A model generated the notes under the pieces. It was not told the origin of the DNA. It made no database searches and was given only the letters and a program-made list of their open reading frames with translations. A DNA stretch of 64,000 bases from UBA5078 sp040384465 (GTDB taxonomy: Bacteria; Pseudomonadota; Gammaproteobacteria; Pseudomonadales; Pseudohongiellaceae). Numbering within the stretch: the first letter of the stretch is position 1; every line of letters begins with the position of its first letter. Shown here one piece after another: positions 34,702-41,963 of the stretch. The translations under genes were made by a program, and so were the position numbers. The stretch covers positions 13,125 to 77,124 of the forward strand of contig JAZKJF010000010.1 in NCBI GenBank assembly GCA_040384465.1, in the 5' to 3' direction.

Positions 34702-36789
34702 GTGCAACAAACTACCCGCAAGCCCCGCCGCATCCTCGTCACCAGCGCGCTGCCCTACGCCAACGGCCCCATCCACCTGGGCCACATCATGGAAGTGGTG
34801 CAGACCGACATCTGGGTGCGCTTCCAGCAACTGCGCGGCGAAGACTGCGTGTACGTCTGTGCCGACGACACCCACGGCACGGCGATCATGCTGCGCGCCG
34901 AGAGCGAGGGCATCACGCCGGAGGCTTTGATCGCCCGCGTGCAGGCGGAACACGAGCGCGACTACGCGGGTTTCAACATCGGTTTTAACCAGTACCACTC
35001 CACCCATTCGCCCGAGAACAAGACTTTGGCGCAGGCGCTGTATCTCAAGCTGAAGGCCAACGGCCACATCAGCCGCCGCAGCATCAGCCAGCTTTTCGAC
35101 CCGGAGAAGAACCTGTTCCTGGCCGACCGCTTCATCAAGGGAACCTGCCCGAAGTGCAAGACGCCGGATCAATACGGCGACAACTGCGAATCCTGCAACG
35201 CCACCTACAGCCCGGCCGACCTGATCGACCCGCGCTCCACACTCTCCGGCGCCACGCCCGTGCTGCGGGATTCCGAACACTTCTTCTTCACGCTGCCCGT
35301 GTTTACCGACATGCTGAAGACGTGGACCCGCAGTGGCACGCTGCAGGAGCAGGTGGCCAACAAGCTGAGCGAGTGGCTGGAAGGCGGGCTGCAGGAATGG
35401 GACATCAGCCGCGACGCGCCTTACTTCGGCTTCGAGATTCCCGGCGAACCCGGCAAATATTTCTACGTCTGGCTGGATGCCCCGGTTGGCTACATGGCCA
35501 GCTTCGAGGCCTTCTGCAAGCGCAGTGGCTACAACTTCGACGACTACTGGAAACCCGGCAGCGACACCGAGCTGTATCACTTCATCGGCAAGGACATCGT
35601 CAATTTCCACACCCTGTTCTGGCCGGCCATGCTCAGCAGCGTCGGCTTCCGCACGCCCACCGGCGTGTTCGTGCACGGCTTCGTCACCATCAACGGCCAG
35701 AAGATGTCCAAGTCCCGTGGCACCTTCATCAACGCGCGTGACTACCTCGACCACCTCGACTCCGAGTACCTGCGCTACTACTACGCCGCTAAACTCTCTG
35801 CAGCGGTGGACGACCTCGATCTCAATCTCGACGATTTTGTGGCACGGGTGAATTCCGATCTGGTCGGCAAGGTCGTCAACATCGCCAGCCGCTGCGCGGG
35901 CTTCATCACCAAAGGCTTCGACGGCATGCTGTCCGCCACTTGCAGCGAACCCGAGCTGGTCGCCGAATTCCAGGCCGCTAAGGACGAGATCGCCGCCCAC
36001 TACGAGGCACGCGAATTCAGCAAGGCGCTGCGCCAGATCATGACGCTGGCCGACAAAGCCAACCAGTACATCGCCGACAAGGCGCCATGGACTCTGGCCA
36101 AGACCGACAAGCAATCCCCCGAGGTGCAGGCCATCTGCAGCACCGGGCTCAACCTGTTCCGCCTGCTCATCGCCTACCTCAAGCCGGTGCTCCCCGCCAT
36201 GGCCCAGAACGTCGAGCGCTTCCTCGCCATCGAGCCGCTGCGCTTCGATAGCATTGACACGCTGCTGCTCGGCCACCGCATCGGCACCTTCGAGCCTCTG
36301 ATCACCCGCGTCGACCCGGCCAAAATCGAAGCCATGATGGCCGCTGTTGCTGCTTCCGCCTCTGTAGGAGCCAGCCCTGCTGGCGACTCTGTGGGAGCGG
36401 GCCAGCCCGCGATAATTACTCCCTTAACCACCGACCCCATCGCCCCAGAAATCGACTACGCCGCCTTCGCTAAAGTCGACCTGCGCATCGCGCGCATCCT
36501 CAACGCCGAACACGTTGAAGGCGCCGAGAAGCTCCTCAAGCTCTCTCTCGACCTGGGCCTGGACGCCAACGGCAAACCCGAACTGCGCACCGTCTTCTCC
36601 GGCATCAAGTCCGCCTACCAGCCCGAAACCCTGGTCGGCCGCCTGACCGTCATGGTCGCCAACCTTGCCCCGCGCAAGATGAAGTTCGGCATGTCCGAAG
36701 GCATGGTCTTGGCCGCCGGGCCAGGCGGCAAAGACATCTGGTTGCTGGAGCCAGACAGCGGTGCCCAGCCGGGCATGCGGGTGGTGTAA
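34702..36789 (+). CDS. metG: Methionyl-tRNA synthetase with C-terminal tRNA-binding domain
   Basis: Charges tRNA-Met and initiator tRNA. It starts with GTG 34702 (AGGA eight bases before) and is 695 residues. Class I motifs are YANGPIHLGH (HIGH) near residue 18 and GQKMSKSRGTF (KMSKS) near 333, with the zinc knuckle CPKCKTPDQYGDNCESC near 150-166. The last 110 residues are the EMAP/Trbp111-like dimerisation and tRNA-binding domain (AKVDLRIARILNAEHVEGAEKL). The linker before it contains SVGASPAGDSVGAGQPA, which is a translated family A REP repeat. The reading frame is uninterrupted through it. Confidence 0.97.
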   Translation: MQQTTRKPRRILVTSALPYANGPIHLGHIMEVVQTDIWVRFQQLRGEDCVYVCADDTHGTAIMLRAESEGITPEALIARVQAEHERDYAGFNIGFNQYHSTHSPENKTLAQALYLKLKANGHISRRSISQLFDPEKNLFLADRFIKGTCPKCKTPDQYGDNCESCNATYSPADLIDPRSTLSGATPVLRDSEHFFFTLPVFTDMLKTWTRSGTLQEQVANKLSEWLEGGLQEWDISRDAPYFGFEIPGEPGKYFYVWLDAPVGYMASFEAFCKRSGYNFDDYWKPGSDTELYHFIGKDIVNFHTLFWPAMLSSVGFRTPTGVFVHGFVTINGQKMSKSRGTFINARDYLDHLDSEYLRYYYAAKLSAAVDDLDLNLDDFVARVNSDLVGKVVNIASRCAGFITKGFDGMLSATCSEPELVAEFQAAKDEIAAHYEAREFSKALRQIMTLADKANQYIADKAPWTLAKTDKQSPEVQAICSTGLNLFRLLIAYLKPVLPAMAQNVERFLAIEPLRFDSIDTLLLGHRIGTFEPLITRVDPAKIEAMMAAVAASASVGASPAGDSVGAGQPAIITPLTTDPIAPEIDYAAFAKVDLRIARILNAEHVEGAEKLLKLSLDLGLDANGKPELRTVFSGIKSAYQPETLVGRLTVMVANLAPRKMKFGMSEGMVLAAGPGGKDIWLLEPDSGAQPGMRVV
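36362..36412. repeat. Family A REP-like tandem inside metG, read in frame
   Basis: Two half-units in tandem: CTGTAGGAGCCAGCCCTGCTGGCGA and TGTGGGAGCGGGCCAGCCCGCGATA. Each can fold (GCCAGC/GCTGGC and GCGGGC/GCCCGC). The 51 bases are a multiple of three and encode linker residues between the anticodon-binding part and the C-terminal tRNA-binding domain of MetRS. Confidence 0.88.
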
Positions 36790-36827
36790 ACACACGGACC
36801 ACTGCAAGTTTGAGGAGGAGACAGAAC

Positions 36828-37199
36828 ATGACAGCCGCGACCCGTTTGCTACTGACAGTTCTGTTTCTCTCCACCCCCGCACTCCCTCTGCACGCCCAAG
36901 ACGCAGTCGCCGTGCTGCGCACTCCCATCACTCCTAACACAGTACATCCGGCCGTTGCGCTGGAGCAGCGCATCATCGGCCACATCGACGCTCTCGGCAT
37001 CACCGGCGAGCAGGAGCCACCGTTTCGTGTCGCCATGCAGGTGGTTGTCGAGCTTGAGGCGGAGGTTGGCGGCTCGGTCACCACAGAAGAATTGTTGAAC
37101 CGCATTGTGGAGATTGTGGCGAAGGTGCTGTATCCGACGCAGGTGGAAGGGTTTCGGGAGAGGGAGTTGGAACGGATGATGGGTGTGTGGGAGAGGTGA
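36828..37199 (+). CDS. Small secreted protein of unknown function
   Basis: A 123-residue protein starting at ATG 36828, which has GAGGAGG about ten bases upstream. The first 22 residues form a signal peptide (LLLTVLFLSTPALPLHA-QD). The mature part has a mixed alpha/beta pattern with VAMQVVVELEAEVGG and an acidic/basic helical end; there are no cysteines and no motif I recognise. It follows metG after 38 bases and precedes the AT-rich island, so it is the last ordinary-composition gene before that island. Confidence 0.6.
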   Translation: MTAATRLLLTVLFLSTPALPLHAQDAVAVLRTPITPNTVHPAVALEQRIIGHIDALGITGEQEPPFRVAMQVVVELEAEVGGSVTTEELLNRIVEIVAKVLYPTQVEGFRERELERMMGVWER

Positions 37200-37350
37200 G
37201 TGGTTTGCTTGAGGTATAGTTCCTTCATCGTATCGCTTAACGATGCCGTTGTTTTTGTGGGGGCTTCAGGGGTAGACTCCGGCCGAGGTTGGTGAAAGGC
37301 GTGCAGGCACGGAATGTTGGATGGGTGTGCTTGCGCGGCTTTTCAAATAG

Positions 37351-37364
37351 GTGTGCATGCACAC
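37351..37364. promoter_or_regulatory. Perfect 14-base palindrome before the TIR gene
   Basis: GTGTGCATGCACAC is an exact palindrome 32 bases before the ATG of the TIR gene. A looser one, CGTGC-AG-GCACG, is at 37300-37311. Either could be an operator for a regulator of the island. The 196 bases between 37200 and 37395 contain no gene, no clear attI and no complete attC; GTTATAT at 37374-37380 is a plausible left cassette boundary. Confidence 0.35.
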
Positions 37365-37395
37365 TATTCACAGGTTATATTTCTTGGAAGCATAG

Positions 37396-38163
37396 ATGAA
37401 GGTATTCATTAGTCATACCAGTGAAGATTCTCAAATAGCCAATAATATTAGAAATTATTTGGCACACAGAGATATTGAAGTCTTTGATGATAAGACTGAT
37501 ATTTCAATGGGCTCAAATCTAGCCTCCTCAATCAATGAGGCCATTGGTTCCTCCGATGCCGTGCTATTCGTCATTTCAAAAAACACTGACAAAAGCAGGT
37601 GGATTCATCAAGAGATGTCAATTGCACTCAACAATAAGTTAAAAGGAAAAGAAGTTAAATTAATCCCAATTGTTGTTGAGAAAAACACCGAAATCCCCTT
37701 TTTCTTAAAAGACTACCTGTATTTAGATATTTCCAAAGGACAAGATTTTGAATCAGGAATGTCAAAGATTGTAAAAAGTCTGGCAAGCGACCAAAAAACA
37801 TCTATCAAGCAAGACCTTGAAACAAAGGTCGAGAACATTGAAATTGAGAAGAAACTTCTTATGCTCAAAAGCCTTGAGTATGTGGAATATAAGAAATTTC
37901 GTTCTCGACAAATGTTCTTTATTACTATGATAGCGACGTTGATTTCCTCCATTGCCGCCTCGGTAGGTCTTCTGGGTTGGGTCGCAAATATTGAATACTC
38001 TAATTTCGAATGGATTCTCGCATTCCTTGTTGGCGCTGTAGCATCAATGGTGGGTTCGCTGCTGTATATGAGAAAGGAGCAACCACACAAAGATGAAGTA
38101 TTAAGAAAAATCGAAGAACTCCATGCTACTTTAAAAGATATGGAGGCTCGGCATGACAAGTAA
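37396..38163 (+). CDS. TIR-domain protein with two C-terminal membrane helices
   Basis: A 255-residue protein, AT-rich and unlike its neighbours in composition. Residues 1-125 form a TIR-like domain: MKVFISHTSEDSQ at the N-terminus, a central DAVLFVISKN strand, and SRWIHQEMSIA, which contains W69-x3-E73, the position of the catalytic glutamate in NAD-cleaving TIR enzymes. Residues 135-165 look like a coiled coil; two hydrophobic helices follow near 173-196 and 206-225, then a charged C-terminal helix. Its last codons overlap a second membrane protein gene (ATG 38153, stop 38161-38163). TIR NADases are common effectors in bacterial anti-phage defence; that role here is inference. Start has GGAAG five bases upstream. 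Confidence 0.82.
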   Translation: MKVFISHTSEDSQIANNIRNYLAHRDIEVFDDKTDISMGSNLASSINEAIGSSDAVLFVISKNTDKSRWIHQEMSIALNNKLKGKEVKLIPIVVEKNTEIPFFLKDYLYLDISKGQDFESGMSKIVKSLASDQKTSIKQDLETKVENIEIEKKLLMLKSLEYVEYKKFRSRQMFFITMIATLISSIAASVGLLGWVANIEYSNFEWILAFLVGAVASMVGSLLYMRKEQPHKDEVLRKIEELHATLKDMEARHDK

Positions 38164-38506
38164 TGAAGAGCTGAACCCTGTAATCTTAGAAAGAGCATCA
38201 GAGCAACTCAGGCAAGAAAGAGAAACATTTGATCAAGCTAAGTCGCATGATCAATGGTGGTTTATTTTGCGATTGGCTATGGGGTTTTCCTCAATAGTTC
38301 TGCTCGTAGCGGTAATGGTTGTTTCGGTTTTCATTCTGTTTAACAACACAGAATTTCCAGAGGCCGTAGTAACCGCAGCAGGAGCAGCGTTATTTGTAGA
38401 TGTATTGGGCATGTTGATTGGCGTATGGAAAATTGCTCTTAATCCGAACACGGTCTCTAAACTGCAACCAACGACGCAATCATCAATTCCAGATGTGGCG
38501 CCATGA
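38153..38506 (+). CDS. Small two-helix membrane protein, partner of TIR protein
   Basis: A 117-residue protein with no named family that I recognise. An N-terminal charged helix with heptad-like spacing (ILERASEQLRQERETFDQAK, residues 11-30) leads into two membrane helices near residues 37-62 and 71-94, ending in a short Ser/Pro/Gln tail. It overlaps the TIR gene by 11 bases and has GGAGGC six bases before its ATG, so both products are probably made in fixed proportion and may form a membrane complex through their coiled coils. An attC site begins eight bases after its stop, so the pair is likely one integron cassette. Confidence 0.7.
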   Translation: MTSNEELNPVILERASEQLRQERETFDQAKSHDQWWFILRLAMGFSSIVLLVAVMVVSVFILFNNTEFPEAVVTAAGAALFVDVLGMLIGVWKIALNPNTVSKLQPTTQSSIPDVAP

Positions 38507-38513
38507 CGACGAA

Positions 38514-38590
38514 ATATAACAAGTCAATGAACTTCGCGCCTTTCAGGCGCCGGACGCAGCAAAGCTGCGCCGGTTATTGAATCGTTATTA
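38514..38590 (+). other. Integron attC recombination site
   Basis: A 77-base imperfect inverted repeat with attC layout. Left: R'' ATATAAC, spacer, L'' TCAATGAAC. Right: L' GGTTATTGA, spacer, R' GTTATTA. The left L box pairs with the right one except for one extra G at 38529, the extrahelical base that gives attC its strand choice. The centre has GCGCC-TTTCA-GGCGC and GCAGC-AAA-GCTGC hairpins. It lies just after the small membrane gene and 16 bases before the start of the nuclease gene, as expected between cassettes. No integrase gene is in the window. Confidence 0.82.
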
Positions 38591-38606
38591 CTCCTGAGCA
38601 CATAAG

Positions 38607-39515
38607 GTGATAGCGTTCGAATACGGTTACAAAATATTTGAGGCGGAAGGCGAAGAGCTTATGGGGCACTATGAGCTGGCAATTAGCTGGCTAGATTCGC
38701 TGGGCCTGCCATATTCAAAAACTAGATTCGGTGGTTACAGGAAAGCAATTTATGATTTTGAGCGTCGACTAACAACCGACACTGAAGAGGAATTTCAGAG
38801 GACGTTTTATCAGTTTCTAAATGCCCACTCCGAAATTGTAGAAATCATCAGAATTTACAATGATCTTCATAAGTTCAACTTTTCTGATTACATCGACCAA
38901 TTGAGAAAAGTTACTGGAGGTCAAGGATTTAGAAACGGCTCAGCCAAAGATCAGTCAAGGGACTTTGCTTTTGAATTAACTATGGCTGCAAGGTTTGTTC
39001 GTGGTGGTTTTGCTATTACATTGAACAACCAAGCTGATGTCATTGCAAAACGAGAAGATACTCCAAAAATCTACGTTGAATGCAAGAGAATAAAATCAGG
39101 GTCGAAAATATCAAAGAACATTAGTAAGGCGAACAGCCAACTAAAGAAAAGGCTAAGCTTGGATTTATCCAATAAATCGAGAGGGTTCGTTGCAATAAAT
39201 GTTAATGATGTAGTTAATCCAAAAAACACCATGCTGATTGTTCCCTCGGCAGCGATACTGCAAGAATACAATTCGGAAAACTTAGATAAGTTCGCATTAG
39301 ATAACGAAGATAATTTCAAGGCTGGAAAGTTTAGCAAGTGCTTAGGTGTGTTCTGTGAACAGACGGATCAGGCCTACCTTCATGAAACAGAGCGCCCAAC
39401 AATAGCGAATTGCCGAGGGGTAAAGTTCTATATGTATACATATAGCGCCAGTAACGATGAATTGATTGTAAATCTAGCTGCTAGCCTTTCGAATCAGCAC
39501 ATTCGTGGGCAGTAG
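38607..39515 (+). CDS. PD-(D/E)XK-like nuclease of unknown family
   Basis: A 302-residue AT-rich gene. From GTG 38607, the N-terminal 110 residues are helical and unrecognised. Residues 115-165 look like a restriction-endonuclease fold core: a helix with Glu123 (RDFAFELTMAARFV), then ADV with Asp144, then strand KIYVECKR with Glu158-x-Lys160, i.e. the D...ExK signature. The C-terminal half contains RGFVAINVNDV and MLIVPSAAIL. The in-frame ATG at 38661 (284 residues) is an alternative start. It follows an attC site directly and so is probably a second cassette. Nuclease activity is inferred from the motif only; a role in defence is plausible from context. Confidence 0.65.
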   Translation: MIAFEYGYKIFEAEGEELMGHYELAISWLDSLGLPYSKTRFGGYRKAIYDFERRLTTDTEEEFQRTFYQFLNAHSEIVEIIRIYNDLHKFNFSDYIDQLRKVTGGQGFRNGSAKDQSRDFAFELTMAARFVRGGFAITLNNQADVIAKREDTPKIYVECKRIKSGSKISKNISKANSQLKKRLSLDLSNKSRGFVAINVNDVVNPKNTMLIVPSAAILQEYNSENLDKFALDNEDNFKAGKFSKCLGVFCEQTDQAYLHETERPTIANCRGVKFYMYTYSASNDELIVNLAASLSNQHIRGQ

Positions 39516-39518
39516 CAA

Positions 39519-39565
39519 TAACAAGCGACTGTGATCCCAACTTAGCAGTTATGTTGGGTTCAGAT
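39519..39565 (+). other. Possible decayed attC after the nuclease gene
   Basis: AATAACAAGCGACTGTGATC resembles the left R''-L'' half of the attC at 38514, and TGATCCCAAC/GTTGGGTTCA around TTAGCAGTTAT forms a strong stem. A matching R' GTTRRRY is not found on the right, so if this was an attC it is broken. It stands where the second cassette would end. The remainder of 39566-39704 shows nothing else I can name. Confidence 0.35.
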
Positions 39566-39704
39566 CATCCAGTACTCATTTATAAATAATTACTCAGCCT
39601 CTTTTCCTCATCTGTGTCGATTTTCGGCCTACCTGTTCGACAGATTGGGAGGGTTGCCGCTCCGTCGGAGTGCATGGCCTACTCAAATCACCAAGGAGCA
39701 CCAT

Positions 39705-40061
39705 ATGAAGAACTTTCTGGCCGTTTTTACAGGCACGGCTGAAAAAATGGAAAAATCAGGATGGAACGCAATGAACGAGCCGGAGCGCGAAGAACGAACA
39801 CAGGCGGGCATGAAAGCGTGGGGAGCCTGGGCGCACAACAACGAAAAGCAAATCGTGGTGTCGGGTGGCCCAATCGGAAAGACTCAGCGCGTATCGACGG
39901 CTGGTGTGGAGAGAGCTCAAAACAACATTTGCGGCTACGTTGTGGTTGCAGCGGAGTCCCACGAGGCGGCATCCCGGTTGTTCGAGGGTCATCCTCATTT
40001 CGCCATATTCCCTGGTGAGGCCGTCGAGGTGATGGAGTGCTTGCCAGTGCCCGGTGCATAG
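39705..40061 (+). CDS. YCII-domain protein
   Basis: A 118-residue protein starting at ATG 39705, with AAGGAG six bases before it; the longer frame upstream lacks a site. MKNFLAVFTGTAEKME opens a ferredoxin-like YCII fold, with GAWAHNNEKQIVVSGGPIG and GYVVVAAESHEAASRLFEGHPHF as its other halves. YCII-like domains are found alone in proteins of unknown function and in sigma-factor-associated genes. Composition has returned to that of the chromosome. It lies just right of the AT-rich cassettes and is followed 16 bases on by a DUF3465 gene. Confidence 0.8.
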   Translation: MKNFLAVFTGTAEKMEKSGWNAMNEPEREERTQAGMKAWGAWAHNNEKQIVVSGGPIGKTQRVSTAGVERAQNNICGYVVVAAESHEAASRLFEGHPHFAIFPGEAVEVMECLPVPGA

Positions 40062-40077
40062 CGCAGGGGAGGCAGAA

Positions 40078-40533
40078 GTGAAGAACGTTTTTATAATACT
40101 GCTTGTCGTCGGTGGCATTTATTTTGGATTCGGACAGGCACCCGTAGAGGCGCCAGTTGAATCCGTCCCGACGTCAGGAACCGTCCGTACTTCTGCAGCG
40201 GAGTCTTTATCGGCCCTCGGCGGATTTGATCAGCAGGACGCGGGTCGTCAAGTCCAGGGAGATGGTGTCGTGACGCAAATACTTGAGGATGACAACAACG
40301 GCAGTCGCCATCAGCGCTTTATCCTGAGATTGAATTCTGGGCAAACATTACTTGTCGCACACAATATCGACCTCGCTCCACGCATCAGTGCAATTGCAGT
40401 GGGTGATTCTGTTGAGTTCAACGGCGAGTACGAATGGAACGACCTCGGCGGCGTAGTGCATTGGACGCATCACGATCCGGCAGGTCGTCACGTTGCTGGC
40501 TGGCTTAAACACGGGGGCCGAACCTTTCAGTGA
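40078..40533 (+). CDS. DUF3465 exported protein
   Basis: A 151-residue protein starting with GTG 40078 (GGGGAGG five bases before). An N-terminal hydrophobic stretch (NVFIILLVVGGIYFGFG) is a signal anchor or signal peptide. A Ser/Thr/Ala-rich linker leads to a compact OB-like domain that matches DUF3465: HQRFILRLNSGQTLLVAHNID, GDSVEFNGEYEWNDLGGVVHWTHHDP and HVAGWLKHGGRTFQ. The function of this family is not known to me; the fold suggests binding of a small ligand or nucleic acid outside the cytoplasm. Confidence 0.8.
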   Translation: MKNVFIILLVVGGIYFGFGQAPVEAPVESVPTSGTVRTSAAESLSALGGFDQQDAGRQVQGDGVVTQILEDDNNGSRHQRFILRLNSGQTLLVAHNIDLAPRISAIAVGDSVEFNGEYEWNDLGGVVHWTHHDPAGRHVAGWLKHGGRTFQ

Positions 40534-40628
40534 CCCAGCCGCGTTATCCAGCCTAGATCTGCATAATCTACCTGCGCAGTAAATCTCCCGACCCGTTGTC
40601 GTCCACTCTAAAATCCCTGAAAATTCCA

Positions 40629-40679
40629 GTTGCGCAACCAATTTGTTGCAGATATATTTGCAACCATCTAGTTGCGCAA
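40629..40679. promoter_or_regulatory. Repeated dyads upstream of the ArsR-type regulator
   Basis: Three overlapping inverted repeats of the same word: GTTGCGCAAC (40629-40638), GTTGCA...TGCAAC (40645-40664) and TTGCAAC-CATCTA-GTTGCGCAA (40658-40679). They end 13 bases before the regulator ATG. Winged-helix repressors of this family usually bind such dyads and repress their own operon, so this is probably the autoregulatory operator. Confidence 0.6.
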
Positions 40680-40691
40680 AGAGGTGATCCC

Positions 40692-41012
40692 ATGAACCGC
40701 GACATATTCCAAGCCATTGCCGACCCCACGCGAAGGGCGATTCTGGTGTTAATCGCCGCCACGGCCATGACCCCCAACGCCATTGCCGATCAATTTGATA
40801 TTTCCCGCCAAGCAACCTCAAAGCACATTCAGGTGCTGATGGAATGCGGCGCAGTGGAGCAGGAGAGGGCGGGGCGGGAAATCTATTACAAAGTGAATCT
40901 GGAAAAAATGAGTGAAATTGATATGTGGCTCGAACAGTTCCGAAAATTGTGGGAAGCCCGCTATCACAATCTTGATAACCTGCTGGCGAATCTGAATGGA
41001 GAGAAAAAATGA
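40692..41012 (+). CDS. ArsR/SdpR-type winged-helix repressor
   Basis: A 106-residue DNA-binding protein from ATG 40692. MNRDIFQAIADPTRRAILVLI is the typical N-terminal helix pair, ADQFDISRQATSKHIQVLMECG (about residues 32-53) is the recognition helix-turn-helix, and EQERAGREIYYKVN is the wing. No metal-binding cysteine pair is present, so it belongs to the non-metal-sensing branch usually paired with SRPBCC genes. Its stop overlaps the ATG of such a gene (ATGA). Repeated dyads upstream suggest autorepression. Confidence 0.9.
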   Translation: MNRDIFQAIADPTRRAILVLIAATAMTPNAIADQFDISRQATSKHIQVLMECGAVEQERAGREIYYKVNLEKMSEIDMWLEQFRKLWEARYHNLDNLLANLNGEKK

Positions 41013-41518
41013 ACCCAACCCTGCAATTTGATTTCCTTGTCGACAAAAAACTCAACACGCTTACGGTGCGCAGAGAGTTCGCTGCCAACCGGCAATTGGT
41101 GTGGGATTGCCACACCAAGAGTGAGCTTCTTGATCAATGGTTTGCACCCAAACCTTTGACGACAAAGACCAAGTCCATGGATTTCTGCGAGGGCGGACAT
41201 TGGCACTATGCCATGATCGATCCTGAGGGGAATGAGTACTGGGGCTACACCGATTATCTGACCATCAACCCTATCGATGGCTATACGTCGCTTGATGCTT
41301 TCAGCGATGCGTCGGGCGCGATCAATCCCGCGCTGCCAAGAGCAAAATGGCATGTCACTTTTACGGATAAATCTGCCCATACACTTGCTCAGACCGTCGT
41401 GTTTTATAACTCTCTCAAAGACCTCGAAACAGTCATTGCGATGGGAATGAAAGAAGGTCTGACCTCGACGCTGGAGCGTTTGGACGAACTGCTTGCGGGG
41501 ATGAACAGCCGGAGTTGA
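41009..41518 (+). CDS. SRPBCC/AHSA1-family protein
   Basis: A 169-residue START-like (AHSA1) protein. VRREFAANRQLVWDCHTKSELLDQWF is the characteristic entry, followed by FCEGGHWHYAMIDPEGNEYWG, and a C-terminal helix MGMKEGLTSTLERLDELL. Such proteins have a hydrophobic cavity for a small ligand and are commonly encoded beside an ArsR-type regulator, exactly as here. The overlap with the regulator gene indicates coupled translation. Ligand unknown. Confidence 0.87.
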   Translation: MNPTLQFDFLVDKKLNTLTVRREFAANRQLVWDCHTKSELLDQWFAPKPLTTKTKSMDFCEGGHWHYAMIDPEGNEYWGYTDYLTINPIDGYTSLDAFSDASGAINPALPRAKWHVTFTDKSAHTLAQTVVFYNSLKDLETVIAMGMKEGLTSTLERLDELLAGMNSRS

Positions 41519-41519
41519 T

Positions 41520-41933
41520 ATGAACAACGTCACCAGGTTTCATGCAAACCGAGCCGAAGAGCTTGCAGAACTCAATAAGCAACTCATCCTGGACGAAGGG
41601 CACAGCAACCCCATGTCTGTCGCGGAGCTGGCTGCGCGAATGCGCGGCTGGCTGGATACCTGCTACGAGTGTTATGGCATTGAACGTGACGGCAAGATTG
41701 TCTGTTATAGCCTATGGCGGGATGACACCGAGCATTACTACATGAGACAGCTCTTCACCGTGGCCGCTTGTCGGCGTCAGGGTTTAGCCAGACATCTGCT
41801 GTCATCTCTGCGAGCCGACGTTTATGATGACAAGCCTGTGCGATTGGAAGTGCTTGCCGGTAATCTTGATGCCCAGGCATTTTACGAAAGCATGGGCTAT
41901 CAGCTTTACTGCCACACGCTGATCAAGACCTGA
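41520..41933 (+). CDS. GNAT-family N-acetyltransferase
   Basis: A 137-residue acetyltransferase. The acetyl-CoA site is RQLFTVAACRRQGLARHLL near residues 76-94 (the Q/RxxGxG/A pattern, here RRQGLA), and the final strand-helix VRLEVLAGNLDAQAFYESMGYQLY is typical of the family. It begins one base after the SRPBCC stop and is probably the third gene of the ArsR operon. Substrate not indicated. Confidence 0.88.
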   Translation: MNNVTRFHANRAEELAELNKQLILDEGHSNPMSVAELAARMRGWLDTCYECYGIERDGKIVCYSLWRDDTEHYYMRQLFTVAACRRQGLARHLLSSLRADVYDDKPVRLEVLAGNLDAQAFYESMGYQLYCHTLIKT

Positions 41934-41963
41934 TCCCAATTTTCACTGAAGGAATTACGCACC

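Noticed and set aside
34267..36276. 669-codon minus-strand frame over rubredoxin and metG
   Set aside because: Antisense shadow of metG and rubredoxin, both of which have diagnostic motifs.
37230..37262. Terminator after the small secreted protein gene (CATCG/CGATG stem with nearby T run)
   Set aside because: The stem has five pairs and the T run is displaced by several bases; too weak to annotate.
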